Below, piece by piece: positions 8,075 through 18,623 of a stretch of DNA of 64,000 nucleotides; position 1 is the first letter of the stretch; every line of letters starts with the position of its first letter. Below the pieces are notes generated by a model. The model saw nothing but the letters and a program-made list of their open reading frames with translations. It had not been told where the DNA came from and did no database searches. A program made the translations under genes and the position numbers. Origin of the DNA: Anaerofustis stercorihominis DSM 17244 (lineage in GTDB: Bacteria > Bacillota > Clostridia > Eubacteriales > Anaerofustaceae); the NCBI RefSeq assembly GCF_000154825.1, contig NZ_DS560019.1, positions 868,001 to 932,000 on the forward strand, given 5' to 3'.

Positions 8075-11000
8075 ATGCCAAAAAGAGACGATATAAGTAA
8101 AGTATTGGTTATAGGTTCAGGTCCGATCATCATCGGACAAGCTGCCGAGTTTGATTATTCGGGAACACAAGCCTGTGAAGCCATAAGAGAAGAAGGATTC
8201 GAAGTTGTTCTTATAAATTCCAACCCTGCTACTATTATGACAGACAAACAAACTGCGGATAAAGTATACATAGAACCTATTACTTTGGAATCGGTTGTAA
8301 AAATTATTGAAAAAGAACGTCCAGATGCAATTATCGGCGGTATGGGCGGACAGACAGCTCTTAACATGACTATGGAGCTTCATAATAAAGGTATCCTTGA
8401 TAAATACGGAATAAAAGTTATCGGAACAAGTGTTGAAGGTATCATGAAAGGTGAAGACAGAGATGAGTTTAGAAAACTTATGCAGGAAATCGGTCAGCCT
8501 ATCATCGAAAGCAGGATTGTAAATACTCTTGAAGATGCTAAAAAAGCCGCTCTTGATATCGGATATCCCGTTGTTGTAAGACCTGCGTATACACTCGGAG
8601 GTACCGGAGGCGGTATCGTAAATAACGAAGATGAGTTATTGAAGATTGCGGAAAGCGGACTTTCTCTTTCTATGACTACTCAAATCCTTATTGAAAAGAG
8701 TATTAAAAACTGGAAAGAAATAGAATACGAAGTAATGAGAGACTCTAACGGTACCTGTATTACTATCTGTAATATGGAAAATATAGACCCTGTCGGTATC
8801 CATACCGGGGATAGTATAGTTGTCGCTCCTACTCAAACTCTTTCGGATAAAGAATGTCAAATGCTCCGTTCCGCTTCTCTTGATATAATCGAAGCGGTAG
8901 GTATCGAAGGCGGATGTAATGTTCAGTTTGCACTTCATCCTGACAGTATGGAATATGCGATTATAGAAATAAATCCGAGAGTATCACGTTCTTCTGCGCT
9001 AGCCTCAAAAGCCGTAGGTTATCCTATAGCTAAAGTATCTGCAAAGATCGCACTCGGCTATCATTTGGAAGAAATCAGAAATGCAGTTACAAAAGAAACC
9101 TTTGCATGCTTCGAACCTGCAATTGATTATGTAGTTATCAAAGTTCCAAAATGGCCATTCGATAAATTCCTAAGTGCAAAAAGAGACCTTGGAACGAAGA
9201 TGATGGCTACCGGAGAAGTAATGTCAATAGGCAGGACTTTTGAAGAAGCGTTTTTAAAGGCTATCAGATCTCTTGAAATCAAAAAGCATACTTTAGTTCA
9301 TAATAAAGTAAATGATATTCCGATAAAAGAATTAAGACATAAAGTATTTAAAGCAGATGATGAAAGAATATTTGTATTGGCTCAAATGCTCAGACTTAAA
9401 TATTCGGTTACTCAAGTAAGTAAGATAACGGGTATTGACTTATTCTTTGTAAATAAAATAAATGAAATAGTAAAAAGAGAAGAACACTTAAAGACTTTAA
9501 CTTTGGAAACTTTAACAAAAGCAGAATTGCTTGACCTTAAGAAAAAAGGATTTTCCGATAAAGGTATCAGTTTCTTAATGGGCGTCAGAGAAAAAGATAT
9601 ATATGAAATGAGACAAATGTGGAATATCAACCCTGTTTATAAGATGGTTGATACATGTGCGGGCGAATTTGAAGCTTATACTCCATATTATTATTCAACA
9701 TATGATACCGAAGATGAGGTAGTGGTAAGTGATAAGAAGAAAGTAATGGTTATCGGTTCCGGACCTATTAGGATAGGTCAGGGTATAGAATTCGACTACA
9801 GTTCCGTTCACTGCGTTTATGCACTAAAGCAAATGGGTATAGAAACTATCGTTGTTAATAATAACCCCGAAACCGTAAGTACCGATTTTGATACTTCCGA
9901 TAAACTTTATTTTGAACCTTTAACAGATGAAGACGTACTTAATATTTACAATAAAGAAAAACCTGACGGTGTAATTCTTCAGTTCGGCGGACAGACTGCG
10001 ATAAAGCTTGCGGAAATGTGTGTAAGAGAAAATATTCCTATTTTAGGTACATCTCCGGATAGTATCGATAAAGCGGAAGACAGGGAAAGATTTGAAGCTA
10101 TGCTTTCAAAGTTAGGTGTAAAACAGCCTAAAGGAAAAGGTGTATTCACAGTTGAAGAAGGTAAAGAAATAGCTCAAAAAATAGGATATCCCGTACTTGT
10201 AAGACCTTCATATGTTCTAGGCGGCAGAGGTATGATGATTTGTCATGATGAAGAAAGTCTTATCAAATACCTTACTAATGCGATAAAAGAAGACGGTAAA
10301 AATCCTGTCCTAATTGATAAATACTTATTCGGACTTGAAGTTGAAGTAGATGCGGTTTGTGACGGTGTAGATGTATTTGTTCCGGGTATAATGGAACATC
10401 TTGACAGAGCAGGTGTCCATTCGGGAGACAGTGCGACACTATATCCTACAAGACACGTAAGTGATAAAATCAAAGAAACATTATATGATTATACGAGAAA
10501 AATAGCTCTTGAACTTAATGTAAAGGGAATGATAAATATTCAATTTATCGTATTTAAAGATGAACTTTATGTGATCGAAGTTAACCCTCGTTCAAGCAGG
10601 ACCGTACCTTATATTACAAAAATCACTAATGTTCCTATTTTGGAAATGGCTGTTAGGTCAATGTTCGGACCTTGTATTAAAGAAATGGGATACGGAAGTT
10701 ACATTCAGCCGGACAGCGAAAATTATGGCGTAAAAGTTCCGGTATTCTCTACGGAAAAACTTCCTAACGTTGAAGTAAGCCTCGGACCTGAAATGCGTTC
10801 TACGGGAGAAGTCCTCGGTGTAAGCAAAAATTATTTGGAAGCTTTATATAAAGGGTTCTTAGCTGCCGGATTTGACTTGAGTAAGAGAAAGAGAAAACTT
10901 CTTATTTCATTAAATGATGACAGCAAAGAGGAATTCCTTCCTTCTCTTAAAAAGATGTCTGATATCGGATATGAATTCTTTGCCACAGAAAATACAAAGA

Positions 11001-11299
11001 ACTATATGGAAGGACATGGAATTAAAAATGTTACCGAAGTATATAAAATAGGACATGAAGGAGAACATAAGGATTTAGGTATCTTAGATGTTATTAAAAA
11101 TCATAAGATCGATTTGATTATAAATACTCCGGGAAGTTCCTCGGATTCGGAAACAGACGGATTTAAGATAAGAAGATGTGCCGTTGAATGCGGAGTAAGT
11201 GTAGTGACTTCAATCGACAGTGCCATTGCACTGGCTACGTTATTCAGTGAAGATTTAAATTTCAGTGATTTTGATGTAACCGATGTTGCAAACTATTAG
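8075..11299 (+). CDS. carB: Carbamoyl-phosphate synthase large subunit
   Basis: Makes carbamoyl phosphate from bicarbonate, ammonia and two ATP. At 1074 residues it is full length, with the expected internal duplication: two ATP-grasp halves, the first opening with [21 protein letters not shown] and the second near 555 with [20 protein letters not shown] (shown only as recognisable landmarks). An oligomerisation region lies between them and an MGS-like allosteric domain at about 930-1074, where UMP binds in characterised enzymes. It is the last gene of the pyr operon and ends 10 bases before a strong terminator. Confidence 0.96.
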   Translation: MPKRDDISKVLVIGSGPIIIGQAAEFDYSGTQACEAIREEGFEVVLINSNPATIMTDKQTADKVYIEPITLESVVKIIEKERPDAIIGGMGGQTALNMTMELHNKGILDKYGIKVIGTSVEGIMKGEDRDEFRKLMQEIGQPIIESRIVNTLEDAKKAALDIGYPVVVRPAYTLGGTGGGIVNNEDELLKIAESGLSLSMTTQILIEKSIKNWKEIEYEVMRDSNGTCITICNMENIDPVGIHTGDSIVVAPTQTLSDKECQMLRSASLDIIEAVGIEGGCNVQFALHPDSMEYAIIEINPRVSRSSALASKAVGYPIAKVSAKIALGYHLEEIRNAVTKETFACFEPAIDYVVIKVPKWPFDKFLSAKRDLGTKMMATGEVMSIGRTFEEAFLKAIRSLEIKKHTLVHNKVNDIPIKELRHKVFKADDERIFVLAQMLRLKYSVTQVSKITGIDLFFVNKINEIVKREEHLKTLTLETLTKAELLDLKKKGFSDKGISFLMGVREKDIYEMRQMWNINPVYKMVDTCAGEFEAYTPYYYSTYDTEDEVVVSDKKKVMVIGSGPIRIGQGIEFDYSSVHCVYALKQMGIETIVVNNNPETVSTDFDTSDKLYFEPLTDEDVLNIYNKEKPDGVILQFGGQTAIKLAEMCVRENIPILGTSPDSIDKAEDRERFEAMLSKLGVKQPKGKGVFTVEEGKEIAQKIGYPVLVRPSYVLGGRGMMICHDEESLIKYLTNAIKEDGKNPVLIDKYLFGLEVEVDAVCDGVDVFVPGIMEHLDRAGVHSGDSATLYPTRHVSDKIKETLYDYTRKIALELNVKGMINIQFIVFKDELYVIEVNPRSSRTVPYITKITNVPILEMAVRSMFGPCIKEMGYGSYIQPDSENYGVKVPVFSTEKLPNVEVSLGPEMRSTGEVLGVSKNYLEALYKGFLAAGFDLSKRKRKLLISLNDDSKEEFLPSLKKMSDIGYEFFATENTKNYMEGHGIKNVTEVYKIGHEGEHKDLGILDVIKNHKIDLIINTPGSSSDSETDGFKIRRCAVECGVSVVTSIDSAIALATLFSEDLNFSDFDVTDVANY

Positions 11300-11308
11300 T
11301 TATAATTT

Positions 11309-11340
11309 AAGAAGATAGTGTCTTGCTATCTTCTTTTTTA
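11309..11340 (+). terminator. Terminator of the pyr operon
   Basis: AAGAAGATAG pairs with CTATCTTCTT around a 7-base loop, followed by TTTTTA. It ends the pyrB-carB transcript. Confidence 0.93.
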
Positions 11341-11402
11341 TTACCGTAAGAAAAGTTTGGTATAAAACACCGTAAAATAAAGGGAAAGTAAGTTTAAAAT
11401 AA

Positions 11403-11431
11403 TGGACTTTTGCTCATAAGTATTTTATAAT
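11403..11431 (+). promoter_or_regulatory. Possible promoter of the secreted repeat protein
   Basis: TGGACT (11403-11408) and TATAAT (11426-11431) are 17 bases apart. The -35 box matches consensus at four of six bases. The start codon is 132 bases downstream, leaving a long leader in which I see no known riboswitch. The sequence is AT-rich, so chance matches are possible. Confidence 0.4.
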
Positions 11432-11563
11432 ATTATTATATAAAATTATTGGATACTACTTTTTTATGAGGGAAAAAGTGTATTAGACAATATTTTGTTC
11501 TTAATTAGTTTAATATAGTAACAAAGAGTTACTAAAAATAAATATATAAAGGAGAAATTAATT

Positions 11564-12859
11564 ATGAAAAAAGTTTTAAAAAGACTTTTGGTGCTTACTT
11601 TAGTATCAATGTTTGCACTGGGCAGTACGGGCGTATTTGCAGCAGAGAATGCCAACGTACAAGCAACGTTAGAAAAAGGCGAAAATATAAAGGTAAGTAA
11701 ACAAACGGCAGCAAAGCCTATAGAAAAATCAAGCAACTTAAAGGCAATTGTTAAAAAGTCAGCTCTTTCTAATATTAATAGTCTTTCTGCTACGACAATG
11801 ACTTACAGTACAACAGCTAAACCTGCATATGCAAAAGGAGTTATTCCCGGAGTATATTCTACAAATACACAAGTTTTATGTCTTCCTATAAAAGCTAATG
11901 CAACGGGTAAGTTATGGATAGATGCAGTTGTTCCAATCGGAAGCCCTTGCAGTGTTCAAGTATATGTTGGTACTCTCTCTGGAAGTACGTTTACACCTGT
12001 AAATGACTATGGATACGTAACTGCGGGTAAGACTGATATAGGAATCGGTGGTTTGGATGTAGTAGCAGGAAGAACGTATTATATAGGACTTGCTAATTCC
12101 AAAGAAAATGCGTTGGTTAATCTCCGAGGATATGTATATACTTATACTTCAGGCAGAACTCTTCCTGTAAATAAAATCATGTTATCTTCAGGTGTAAAAG
12201 GTAGCTCAAATGCAACGCCTTCACTATTATATAAAATTAAACCAAGTAAAACCGGTACAATTAGTGTATCTTTAACTGAATATGGTATGTCTAGTTCTGC
12301 GGGATATGTAACATTATATAATTCAAAGAAAAAAGCTATATCTTCTAAACTATGGTATTATAGCAAGTCAAGCTCAAGCAGAGCGTATTTCGGAGTAAAA
12401 GCAGGAACAACATATTATATAAAAATAACCGATGCAAGAGGCTCTTATTCTTCTCAGTATAAATATGGCGTAAAATATACCAATACCAAAGTTACGGATA
12501 GAAACTTATCTAAAAAAAGTAAAGCGAAAACAATTAAACGTAAAAAATCGGTATCTACGGTTTTTGTTGCTTCAACCGGGAAAAGTGTAGATTGGTATAA
12601 ATTTAAAGTAACTAAAAAGAGAAAAACTCAAATTAAACTTTATACTTCAGGTATTAAATCCGGTAATCTTTATGTAACAGTGTATAAAGGCAAAAAGAAA
12701 ATAGGTTCTACAAAGAAAGTACCATATTATGCAAATTCATTCACCGGAACTATAACGTATGGTCGCAGTTATGGCAAGGCAGATAAAGGTACTTATTATG
12801 TTAAAGTTCAGCAAGGTGCAAAATGCAGCGGTAAATATTCTATTAAATATGTAAAATAG
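11564..12859 (+). CDS. Secreted protein with repeated PPC-like beta-sandwich domains
   Basis: The 431 residues begin with a signal peptide (MKKVLKRLL, a hydrophobic core, cleavage near VFAAEN at about 27). A linker of roughly 60 residues follows. Then come about three beta-rich units of 90-110 residues, each ending in a 'GTYY' type strand: AGRTYYIGL near 168, AGTTYYIKI near 278 and KGTYYVKVQ near 414. This pattern resembles bacterial pre-peptidase C-terminal (PPC) domains, but no peptidase is attached. The protein is strongly basic (Lys-rich). AGGAGA lies 11 bases before ATG. It stands alone between two terminators. Function is unknown; a surface-binding or matrix role is a guess. Confidence 0.75.
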   Translation: MKKVLKRLLVLTLVSMFALGSTGVFAAENANVQATLEKGENIKVSKQTAAKPIEKSSNLKAIVKKSALSNINSLSATTMTYSTTAKPAYAKGVIPGVYSTNTQVLCLPIKANATGKLWIDAVVPIGSPCSVQVYVGTLSGSTFTPVNDYGYVTAGKTDIGIGGLDVVAGRTYYIGLANSKENALVNLRGYVYTYTSGRTLPVNKIMLSSGVKGSSNATPSLLYKIKPSKTGTISVSLTEYGMSSSAGYVTLYNSKKKAISSKLWYYSKSSSSRAYFGVKAGTTYYIKITDARGSYSSQYKYGVKYTNTKVTDRNLSKKSKAKTIKRKKSVSTVFVASTGKSVDWYKFKVTKKRKTQIKLYTSGIKSGNLYVTVYKGKKKIGSTKKVPYYANSFTGTITYGRSYGKADKGTYYVKVQQGAKCSGKYSIKYVK

Positions 12860-12863
12860 ATTT

Positions 12864-12896
12864 AAAAAGAGAAGTATATATACTTCTCTTTTTTAT
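12864..12896 (+). terminator. Terminator after the secreted repeat protein
   Basis: AAGAGAAGTA (12867-12876) pairs with TACTTCTCTT (12881-12890), followed by TTTTT. Confidence 0.92.
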
Positions 12897-12933
12897 TACT
12901 TATAAATAATTTATTACTTATATTTTAAACTTC

Positions 12934-12961
12934 AAAAAGCAGTTTTGTACTGCTTTTCTTT
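12934..12961 (+). terminator. Second hairpin upstream of kdp
   Basis: AAAAGCAG (12935-12942) and CTGCTTTT (12950-12957) pair around TTTTGTA, followed by CTTT. It could be a backup terminator of the upstream gene or part of kdp control. The remaining 100 bases before kdpF hold no clear consensus promoter and no ydaO-type c-di-AMP riboswitch. Confidence 0.6.
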
Positions 12962-13064
12962 AATAGTAAATCTTTATGCAATCTTAATACTCATTACTTG
13001 TCCCTTAACACTATTTTAATTCTTTAAGTGATAGACTTTAATTTGTTAAAAGGAGGATATAAAG

Positions 13065-13151
13065 ATGACATTTCTTATAGTAATAAGCGGTTTGGCAGCT
13101 GTGGGTATGCTTATATACTACGCTGTTATACTTCTGGGAGGTAGAGAATAA
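13065..13151 (+). CDS. kdpF: KdpF-like small subunit of the Kdp potassium pump
   Basis: A 28-residue single-helix membrane peptide (TFLIVISGLAAVGMLIYYAV core, ending LLGGRE). In the Kdp complex KdpF is a lipid-like stabilising subunit of about 29 residues and precedes kdpA. The ribosome site AGGAGG is 8 bases upstream (13051-13056), the best in the operon, and the stop codon overlaps the kdpA ATG (TAATG). Sequence conservation of KdpF is weak, so the call rests on position, size and hydrophobicity. Confidence 0.8.
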   Translation: MTFLIVISGLAAVGMLIYYAVILLGGRE

Positions 13152-14959
13152 TGAGTAATTCAATTTTGCAATATGTGTTTTATTTGGTAATTTTAGTTGC
13201 TTTAGCCATTCCTTTAGGAAAATACATAAGCAAAGTAATGAATGGCGAAAAGGTATTTTTATCAAAAATAATGCTTCCCGTTGAAAATTTTATTTATAAA
13301 GTTTTAAAAATCAAAAAAGATGAAGAAATGGGATTTAAAAAATATGCAATAAGTGCATTGGCATTCAGTGCATTTGGATTGATTTTTCTATTTGTAATTC
13401 AATGTGCACAAAAATTCTTACCTTTAAATCCTGAAGGTATCAGCGGTATGAGCTGGGATCTATCATTTAATACAGCAGCAAGTTTCGTTACAAATACAAA
13501 CTGGCAAGCTTATAGCGGCGAATCTCAATTAAGTTATTTGTCACAGGCTTTAGGATTAACGGTACAAAACTTTACATCTGCTGCAACAGGTATGGCTGTT
13601 CTATACGCTTTGGTAAGGGGACTAATGAAGGTTAAAAGTAAAGGGCTAGGTAACTTTTTTGTGGATGTTACAAGAAGTATTTTATATGTATTGATCCCAC
13701 TTTCATTAGTAGTAACGATAGGTATTGCTTCACAAGGTGTTGTACAAACATTTAAAGGACATGAAGAAGTTAGCCTACTTGAACCTGTAGCCGTAACTAC
13801 CGAAGGTGAAATCATAGAGAATGCAAAAATTCAAGATAATAAAGTTTATGTTAATGGTGAACAGATAAAAGATGCTGAAGTGGTAACAAAACAAATCGTT
13901 CCTTTAGGTATGGCAGCGAGTCAGGTTGCAATAAAGCAGCTCGGAACAAACGGCGGTGGATATTATGGAGTTAACTCTGCACACCCACTCGAAAACCCAA
14001 CGCCTTTCTCTAATATGTTGGAAATGCTTTCCTTATTATTGATTCCTGTTGCATTGTGTTTTGCCTTTGGCAGAGATATTAAAAACAAAAAACAAGGGAT
14101 TGCTATATTTATGGCAATGTTTATATTATTAGTTGGTTTTATGGGTATAACTGCCTATAGCGAACATGCTTCTACGCCTGCATTTACTTCAAATCCTGCG
14201 GTAAGCACATCAGTTGATGGGCAAATCGGTAACATGGAAGGTAAGGAAACGAGGTTCGGTATTGCCTCATCTGTTACATGGGCTAGCTGGACAACAGCGG
14301 CATCAAATGGTTCCGTAAACTCTATGCATGACAGCTATACTCCTATAGGAGGAATGATACCAATGCTTCAAATGCAGCTAGGTGAAGTAGTATTTGGCGG
14401 TGTAGGATGTGGATTATACGGAATGCTAGGTTTTGCGATTTTAGCGGTATTCGTGGCAGGTCTTATGGTTGGAAGAACCCCCGAATTCTTGGGAAAGAAG
14501 ATAGAGCCTTTTGAAATGAGGATGGCAGTATTGGTATGTCTGGCTACTCCTATAGCTATACTTATAGGAAGCTTCCTGGCTACTATACTTCCGTCAACGG
14601 CTGATAGTTTGAATAATGCGGGAGCTCATGGGCTCAGTGAAGTGATTTATGCTTTCTCTTCTGCGGGCGGTAATAATGGTTCGGCATTTGCAGGATTTAA
14701 TGCAAATACACCATTCCTAAATGTTAATTTAGGTTTCGTAATGTTATTTGCTCGTTTCGTTCAAATGACAGCGTGTCTTGCCATAGCGGGAAGTCTTGCA
14801 AAGAAAAAGAAAATTGCTGTAACCGCAGGAACTCTATCAACATCAAATGCTATGTTTGTATTCTTACTTGTACTAATGGTACTAATAGTAGGGGCATTGA
14901 GTTTCTTCCCTGCATTGGCTCTCGGACCGATAGCAGAATTCTTTGAAATGATTATATAG
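13151..14959 (+). CDS. kdpA: Potassium-transporting ATPase, K+-channel subunit
   Basis: Channel-like subunit that selects K+ and passes it through the KdpFABC complex. The 602 residues form about ten membrane helices. The four selectivity-loop regions are visible: [12 protein letters not shown] near 115, [15 protein letters not shown] near 270, the [14 protein letters not shown] region near 383, and [11 protein letters not shown] near 504. It is about 45 residues longer than E. coli KdpA because of a hydrophilic extracellular insertion at roughly 200-255 ([12 protein letters not shown]), common in clostridial forms. It is translationally coupled to kdpF and 22 bases from kdpB. Confidence 0.97.
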   Translation: MSNSILQYVFYLVILVALAIPLGKYISKVMNGEKVFLSKIMLPVENFIYKVLKIKKDEEMGFKKYAISALAFSAFGLIFLFVIQCAQKFLPLNPEGISGMSWDLSFNTAASFVTNTNWQAYSGESQLSYLSQALGLTVQNFTSAATGMAVLYALVRGLMKVKSKGLGNFFVDVTRSILYVLIPLSLVVTIGIASQGVVQTFKGHEEVSLLEPVAVTTEGEIIENAKIQDNKVYVNGEQIKDAEVVTKQIVPLGMAASQVAIKQLGTNGGGYYGVNSAHPLENPTPFSNMLEMLSLLLIPVALCFAFGRDIKNKKQGIAIFMAMFILLVGFMGITAYSEHASTPAFTSNPAVSTSVDGQIGNMEGKETRFGIASSVTWASWTTAASNGSVNSMHDSYTPIGGMIPMLQMQLGEVVFGGVGCGLYGMLGFAILAVFVAGLMVGRTPEFLGKKIEPFEMRMAVLVCLATPIAILIGSFLATILPSTADSLNNAGAHGLSEVIYAFSSAGGNNGSAFAGFNANTPFLNVNLGFVMLFARFVQMTACLAIAGSLAKKKKIAVTAGTLSTSNAMFVFLLVLMVLIVGALSFFPALALGPIAEFFEMII

Positions 14960-14981
14960 TAAAGGAGATTATAGTAGTATT

Positions 14982-17054
14982 ATGAAAAATAATGAATATA
15001 CAAGCGCTTTAAAAGATAAAGATATGGTGCTACGTGCCATAAAAGATTCTTTTATAAAACTTTCTCCGAAAATACAAGCTAAAAATCCGGTAATGCTTCT
15101 TGTATACATATCGGCTATACTTACAAGTATTTTGTTTGTAGCTGCTCTGTTTGGCATTCAAGATGCACCAAAGGGATATATCCTTGGAATAGCACTTATC
15201 CTTTGGTTCACGGTTTTATTTGCTAACTTTGCGGAAGCTATTGCGGAAGGCAGAGGGAAGGCCCAAGCCGATTCCCTCAGAGCCGCAAAGCAGGATGTAA
15301 AAGCATATAAAATTCCGTCAATAGATAAAAAAGAAGAAATAACAGAGATTTCTTCTGCACAACTTCAAAAAGACGATATTGTAATCGTAAAAGCAGGTGA
15401 ACAAATTCCAGCTGACGGAGAAGTCATAGATGGTGCTGCTTCTGTAGATGAAAGTGCCATAACAGGTGAATCTGCACCGGTTATAAGAGAAAGCGGCGGA
15501 GATAGAAGTGCCGTTACAGGCGGTACAACTGTTATATCTGACTGGATAGTAATGAAAGTAACAAGTGAAAAAGGTGAAAGTTTCCTGGATAAAATGATAG
15601 CAATGGTTGAGGGTGCTTCAAGAAAGAAGACACCAAATGAAATTGCTCTTGAAATATTTTTGGTAGCCTTATCAATCATATTTATATTGGTAACACTTGC
15701 TTTATATGGCTATTCTTTATTCTCAGCAAATCAGCAAGGTGTTGAAAACCCAACATCAATAACATCACTTATTGCGTTATTGGTTTGTTTGGCTCCAACT
15801 ACTATTGGTGCACTTCTTTCTGCAATAGGTATTGCGGGAATGAGCAGACTTAATAGTGCAAATGTGCTTGCAATGAGCGGAAGAGCAATTGAAGCGGCAG
15901 GTGATGTGGATATATTGATGCTTGATAAGACAGGAACTATTACTTTAGGAAACAGGAAAGCAGATGCTTTTATACCTGCCAGGGGAATAGATATAAAAGA
16001 ACTTGCAGATGCTGCACAGCTTTCGTCTTTAGCAGATGAAACACCGGAAGGCAGAAGTATTGTAATATTGGCAAAAGAAAAGTTTGGATTAAGAGGCAGA
16101 AATCTTGAAGAATTAAATATGGAATTCGTTCCTTTTACAGCTAAAACTCGTATGAGCGGTGTAAATATGGATGGAGTAGAAATCAGAAAAGGTGCTGCTG
16201 ATACCATCAAACAATATGTGGAAGAACAAGGCGGCAACTTTAATACCGAGATTGAAGAAGCTGTAAATAAAATAGCTAACCAAGGCGGAACGCCGCTTGT
16301 TGTAGCTAAAAATGATAAAGTATTGGGTGTTATCCACTTAAAAGATATTATAAAAAAAGGCGTAAAAGAAAAATTCGCCGACCTTAGAAAAATGGGCATT
16401 AAGACGATAATGATTACCGGCGATAATCCTCTTACTGCTGCTGCTATTGCTGCGGAAGCAGGTGTGGATGATTTCCTTGCAGAAGCTACCCCTGAAGGTA
16501 AACTTGATATGATAAGAGACTTTCAAAAGAAAGGTCATCTTGTTGCTATGACAGGGGACGGTACAAATGATGCTCCCGCACTTGCACAGGCAGATGTTGC
16601 GGTAGCAATGAATTCAGGTACTCAGGCTGCAAAAGAAGCAGGTAATATGGTGGATTTGGATTCCTCACCTACAAAATTAATTGATGTAGTAAGGATAGGT
16701 AAACAGTTATTAATGACAAGAGGAAGTCTTACAACATTTAGTATAGCAAATGATATTGCAAAATACTTTGCTATAATACCTGCTTTATTCATAGGATTAT
16801 ATCCGGGATTGCAGGCTCTTAATATAATGGGACTTCACAGTGCAAATGCAGCTGTGTTCTCAGCTATTATATATAATGCACTTGTTATTGTAGCTTTGAT
16901 ACCTCTTGCATTAAAGGGTGTTAAATACAGGGAAGTATCTTCCGGAAAACTTCTCAGCAGGAATTTACTTGTTTACGGACTCGGTGGTATTATTACTCCA
17001 TTTATCTTTATCAAGATAATAGATATGGTCATCGTTTCGTTAGGTTTGGTATAG
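14982..17054 (+). CDS. kdpB: Potassium-transporting P-type ATPase, catalytic subunit
   Basis: P-type ATPase that energises K+ uptake. The 690 residues carry the actuator motif ITGES near 163, the phosphorylation site [10 protein letters not shown] near 312, the nucleotide-binding KTRMSG and KGA in the N domain, and the hinge [16 protein letters not shown] near 525. The length matches the family (about 680). AGGAGA is 15 bases upstream, a rather long spacing. It lies between kdpA and kdpC and is needed with both for function. Confidence 0.98.
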   Translation: MKNNEYTSALKDKDMVLRAIKDSFIKLSPKIQAKNPVMLLVYISAILTSILFVAALFGIQDAPKGYILGIALILWFTVLFANFAEAIAEGRGKAQADSLRAAKQDVKAYKIPSIDKKEEITEISSAQLQKDDIVIVKAGEQIPADGEVIDGAASVDESAITGESAPVIRESGGDRSAVTGGTTVISDWIVMKVTSEKGESFLDKMIAMVEGASRKKTPNEIALEIFLVALSIIFILVTLALYGYSLFSANQQGVENPTSITSLIALLVCLAPTTIGALLSAIGIAGMSRLNSANVLAMSGRAIEAAGDVDILMLDKTGTITLGNRKADAFIPARGIDIKELADAAQLSSLADETPEGRSIVILAKEKFGLRGRNLEELNMEFVPFTAKTRMSGVNMDGVEIRKGAADTIKQYVEEQGGNFNTEIEEAVNKIANQGGTPLVVAKNDKVLGVIHLKDIIKKGVKEKFADLRKMGIKTIMITGDNPLTAAAIAAEAGVDDFLAEATPEGKLDMIRDFQKKGHLVAMTGDGTNDAPALAQADVAVAMNSGTQAAKEAGNMVDLDSSPTKLIDVVRIGKQLLMTRGSLTTFSIANDIAKYFAIIPALFIGLYPGLQALNIMGLHSANAAVFSAIIYNALVIVALIPLALKGVKYREVSSGKLLSRNLLVYGLGGIITPFIFIKIIDMVIVSLGLV

Positions 17055-17068
17055 GAGGAAAAGGATAA

Positions 17069-17665
17069 ATGAAAGGTACAATAAAAAGATCTTTAATGTT
17101 TGTAATAATCACTACTGTACTTTGCGGACTTATATATACTTTTGTTATGACTGGTATCTGCCAGGTTTTATTTCATGATAAAGCTAACGGAAGTATAATT
17201 GAAGTAAACGGAGTGAAATATGGAAGTGAATTTATGGCACAGCAGTATGAAGATGAAGATCATATGTGGGGTCGTGTTATGAACTTAAATATGACCACAT
17301 ATAAAGATAAAGACGGAAATACTCTTCTTTATTCCGGACCTTCAAATGTAACTCCCGCAAGTGGAGATTTTGAAAAAACTATAGAAGAAAGAGTAGAAAA
17401 AATAAAAGCAAATCATAAAGAAATGGGAAATACCCCTATTCCGCCTGATTTAGTAACAAATTCGGGAAGTGGTCTAGACCCTGAAATATCTCCGGAAGCA
17501 GCAGAATATCAAGTGAAGCGACTTGCTAAAAATAATGGTATGAATGAAACGCAGGTCAAAGCAATAATCGATAAATGTACCAAAGGACGTTTCTTAGGTA
17601 TATTTGGAGAAAAAAGAGTAAACGTATTAAAAGTTAACTTAATGTTAGATGGAATATTAAAGTAA
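17069..17665 (+). CDS. kdpC: Potassium-transporting ATPase, KdpC subunit
   Basis: Single-span subunit that supports ATP binding by KdpB. The 198 residues start with a membrane helix (about 8-31), followed by an extracellular domain. The family stretch with GSEF near residue 52 and FWGRxS-like HMWGRVMN near 69 are recognisable, as is the C-terminal PEISPEAAEYQVKRLA near 143 and GRFLGIFGEKRVNVLKVN near 176. The strong site GGAGGAAAAGG precedes the ATG by 8 bases. It is slightly divergent in the middle, but length and context are clear. Confidence 0.95.
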   Translation: MKGTIKRSLMFVIITTVLCGLIYTFVMTGICQVLFHDKANGSIIEVNGVKYGSEFMAQQYEDEDHMWGRVMNLNMTTYKDKDGNTLLYSGPSNVTPASGDFEKTIEERVEKIKANHKEMGNTPIPPDLVTNSGSGLDPEISPEAAEYQVKRLAKNNGMNETQVKAIIDKCTKGRFLGIFGEKRVNVLKVNLMLDGILK

Positions 17666-17678
17666 AAGGAGATTAGAT

Positions 17679-18050
17679 ATGCATAACAAAGTCATCGCAT
17701 ATAAGGAACAAGTAAATGTTTTAAAAGATATTAAACCAAATTTTGAAGAATCATTGTTAATGGTTTATATCTATATGCTTGGATGTGAACTTAGCATGAA
17801 TCCAAAGGTATATAAAATCGAAAAAGAACATTCTTTATGGGTATATTATGAAAAGGCTTGTTATGCAGTTGAAAGTTTCTTTGATGAATTTGGTATAAGT
17901 GCGGGGTTAATATCAAATAAATATCCTTTATCGGTTTATGGGATCATAAATGATAATGAGTCAGCTTCGCTTGTATCTTATTATGATTTAAGTGACAGTA
18001 AAGTTGTACTTATGAAAAAAATGTATCCGGTAAAGATTTTGATGAAATGA
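17679..18050 (+). CDS. Unknown protein encoded between kdpC and kdpDE (123 residues)
   Basis: I do not recognise the family. It is a soluble-looking alpha/beta protein of 123 residues without signal peptide or membrane helix. Features are an acidic-aromatic helix (EESLLMVYIYMLGCELSM) around 24-41, a charged central part with two YYEKACYAVE-like segments, and a hydrophobic C-terminus. AAGGAGA lies 8 bases before ATG, and the gap to kdpC is 13 bases. Its last four bases (ATGA) overlap the next gene, so the two are coupled. Position inside the kdp operon suggests a role in Kdp assembly or signalling, but this is inference. Confidence 0.75.
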   Translation: MHNKVIAYKEQVNVLKDIKPNFEESLLMVYIYMLGCELSMNPKVYKIEKEHSLWVYYEKACYAVESFFDEFGISAGLISNKYPLSVYGIINDNESASLVSYYDLSDSKVVLMKKMYPVKILMK

Positions 18051-18565
18051 CTGATATTTGTGTAAAAGTAGAAATAAATGATTTATTTTTACTGGATAGT
18101 TTTTATGAGTTGCTAAATAACCTTGATTATAGGAAAAGTTATATTGCAGTCGATAGAGCAAAGTTCTCGGAATATATGTTTAATAATATGGATGAAGAAG
18201 ATAAAAATACTTTTTATAAGTATATAAAATTAGATGATCCATATGAACATGAATCCTTTATTGATTCTCTTAGTATAGAACAAAGAAAAGAGTTGTGGAT
18301 ATTCTTTTTGAAAGATAAATTATCGCCCATTGATTTTGATTATGCTTTCGAGAGATATAAAGATGATACTATGTATTCTTTATTTGAATGGGAGCTTGCT
18401 CTTAGGCTTGCACTCAGTGATATGGATATAAGTATAAAATATGATGATAATAATTTTAAAGTAATTGATAAAAATAATAAAAGGCTATATTTTGATTATT
18501 CATCCGAAAATAATGCAGAGAAATTATTTTTAAAAATATTATTTCCGGTAAATACTTTTAAGTAA
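18047..18565 (+). CDS. Unknown protein encoded upstream of kdpD (172 residues)
   Basis: Not recognised. The 172 residues are acidic, rich in Asp, Glu, Tyr and Phe, and predicted soluble and mostly helical. No signal peptide, membrane span or Cys cluster is visible. A central DPYEHESFIDSLSIEQRKEL segment (about 64-83) is strongly charged, and the C-terminus (YDDNNFKVIDKNNKRLYFDY) looks like a beta hairpin. It starts at ATGA overlapping the preceding gene and is followed by the hairpin at 18570-18605 and kdpD. Codon use and base composition match its neighbours, so transfer is not suggested. A partner role with the preceding 123-residue protein is plausible. Confidence 0.75.
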   Translation: MTDICVKVEINDLFLLDSFYELLNNLDYRKSYIAVDRAKFSEYMFNNMDEEDKNTFYKYIKLDDPYEHESFIDSLSIEQRKELWIFFLKDKLSPIDFDYAFERYKDDTMYSLFEWELALRLALSDMDISIKYDDNNFKVIDKNNKRLYFDYSSENNAEKLFLKILFPVNTFK

Positions 18566-18569
18566 TATT

Positions 18570-18605
18570 AAATAGTGTTAATATTTGAATATATTAACAC
18601 TGTTT
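18570..18605 (+). repeat. Long inverted repeat between the unknown kdp-linked genes and kdpD
   Basis: AGTGTTAATAT (18574-18584) and ATATTAACACT (18591-18601) are perfect 11-base arms around TTGAAT; flanking TAAA/TTTA extends the pairing with one mismatch. It sits between the upstream stop and the kdpD ribosome site (AGGAG at 18614) and lacks a T-run. It could be a partial attenuator, an RNA-processing site or an operator dyad. Confidence 0.7.
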
Positions 18606-18623
18606 ACTTTGTTAGGAGAAATT

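Noticed and set aside
12897-13064. Possible c-di-AMP (ydaO-type) riboswitch before kdpF
   Set aside because: The 168 bases are AT-rich with one simple hairpin and lack the conserved paired cores and size of ydaO RNAs.
15731-16399. A 222-residue reading frame on the minus strand within kdpB
   Set aside because: It is antisense to a full-length KdpB, has no ribosome site, and reads like a mirrored P-type ATPase coding pattern.
17679-18565. Toxin-antitoxin module between kdpC and kdpD
   Set aside because: Both proteins are larger and more acidic than typical pairs, lack known toxin or DNA-binding motifs, and share the kdp transcript rather than a separate promoter.
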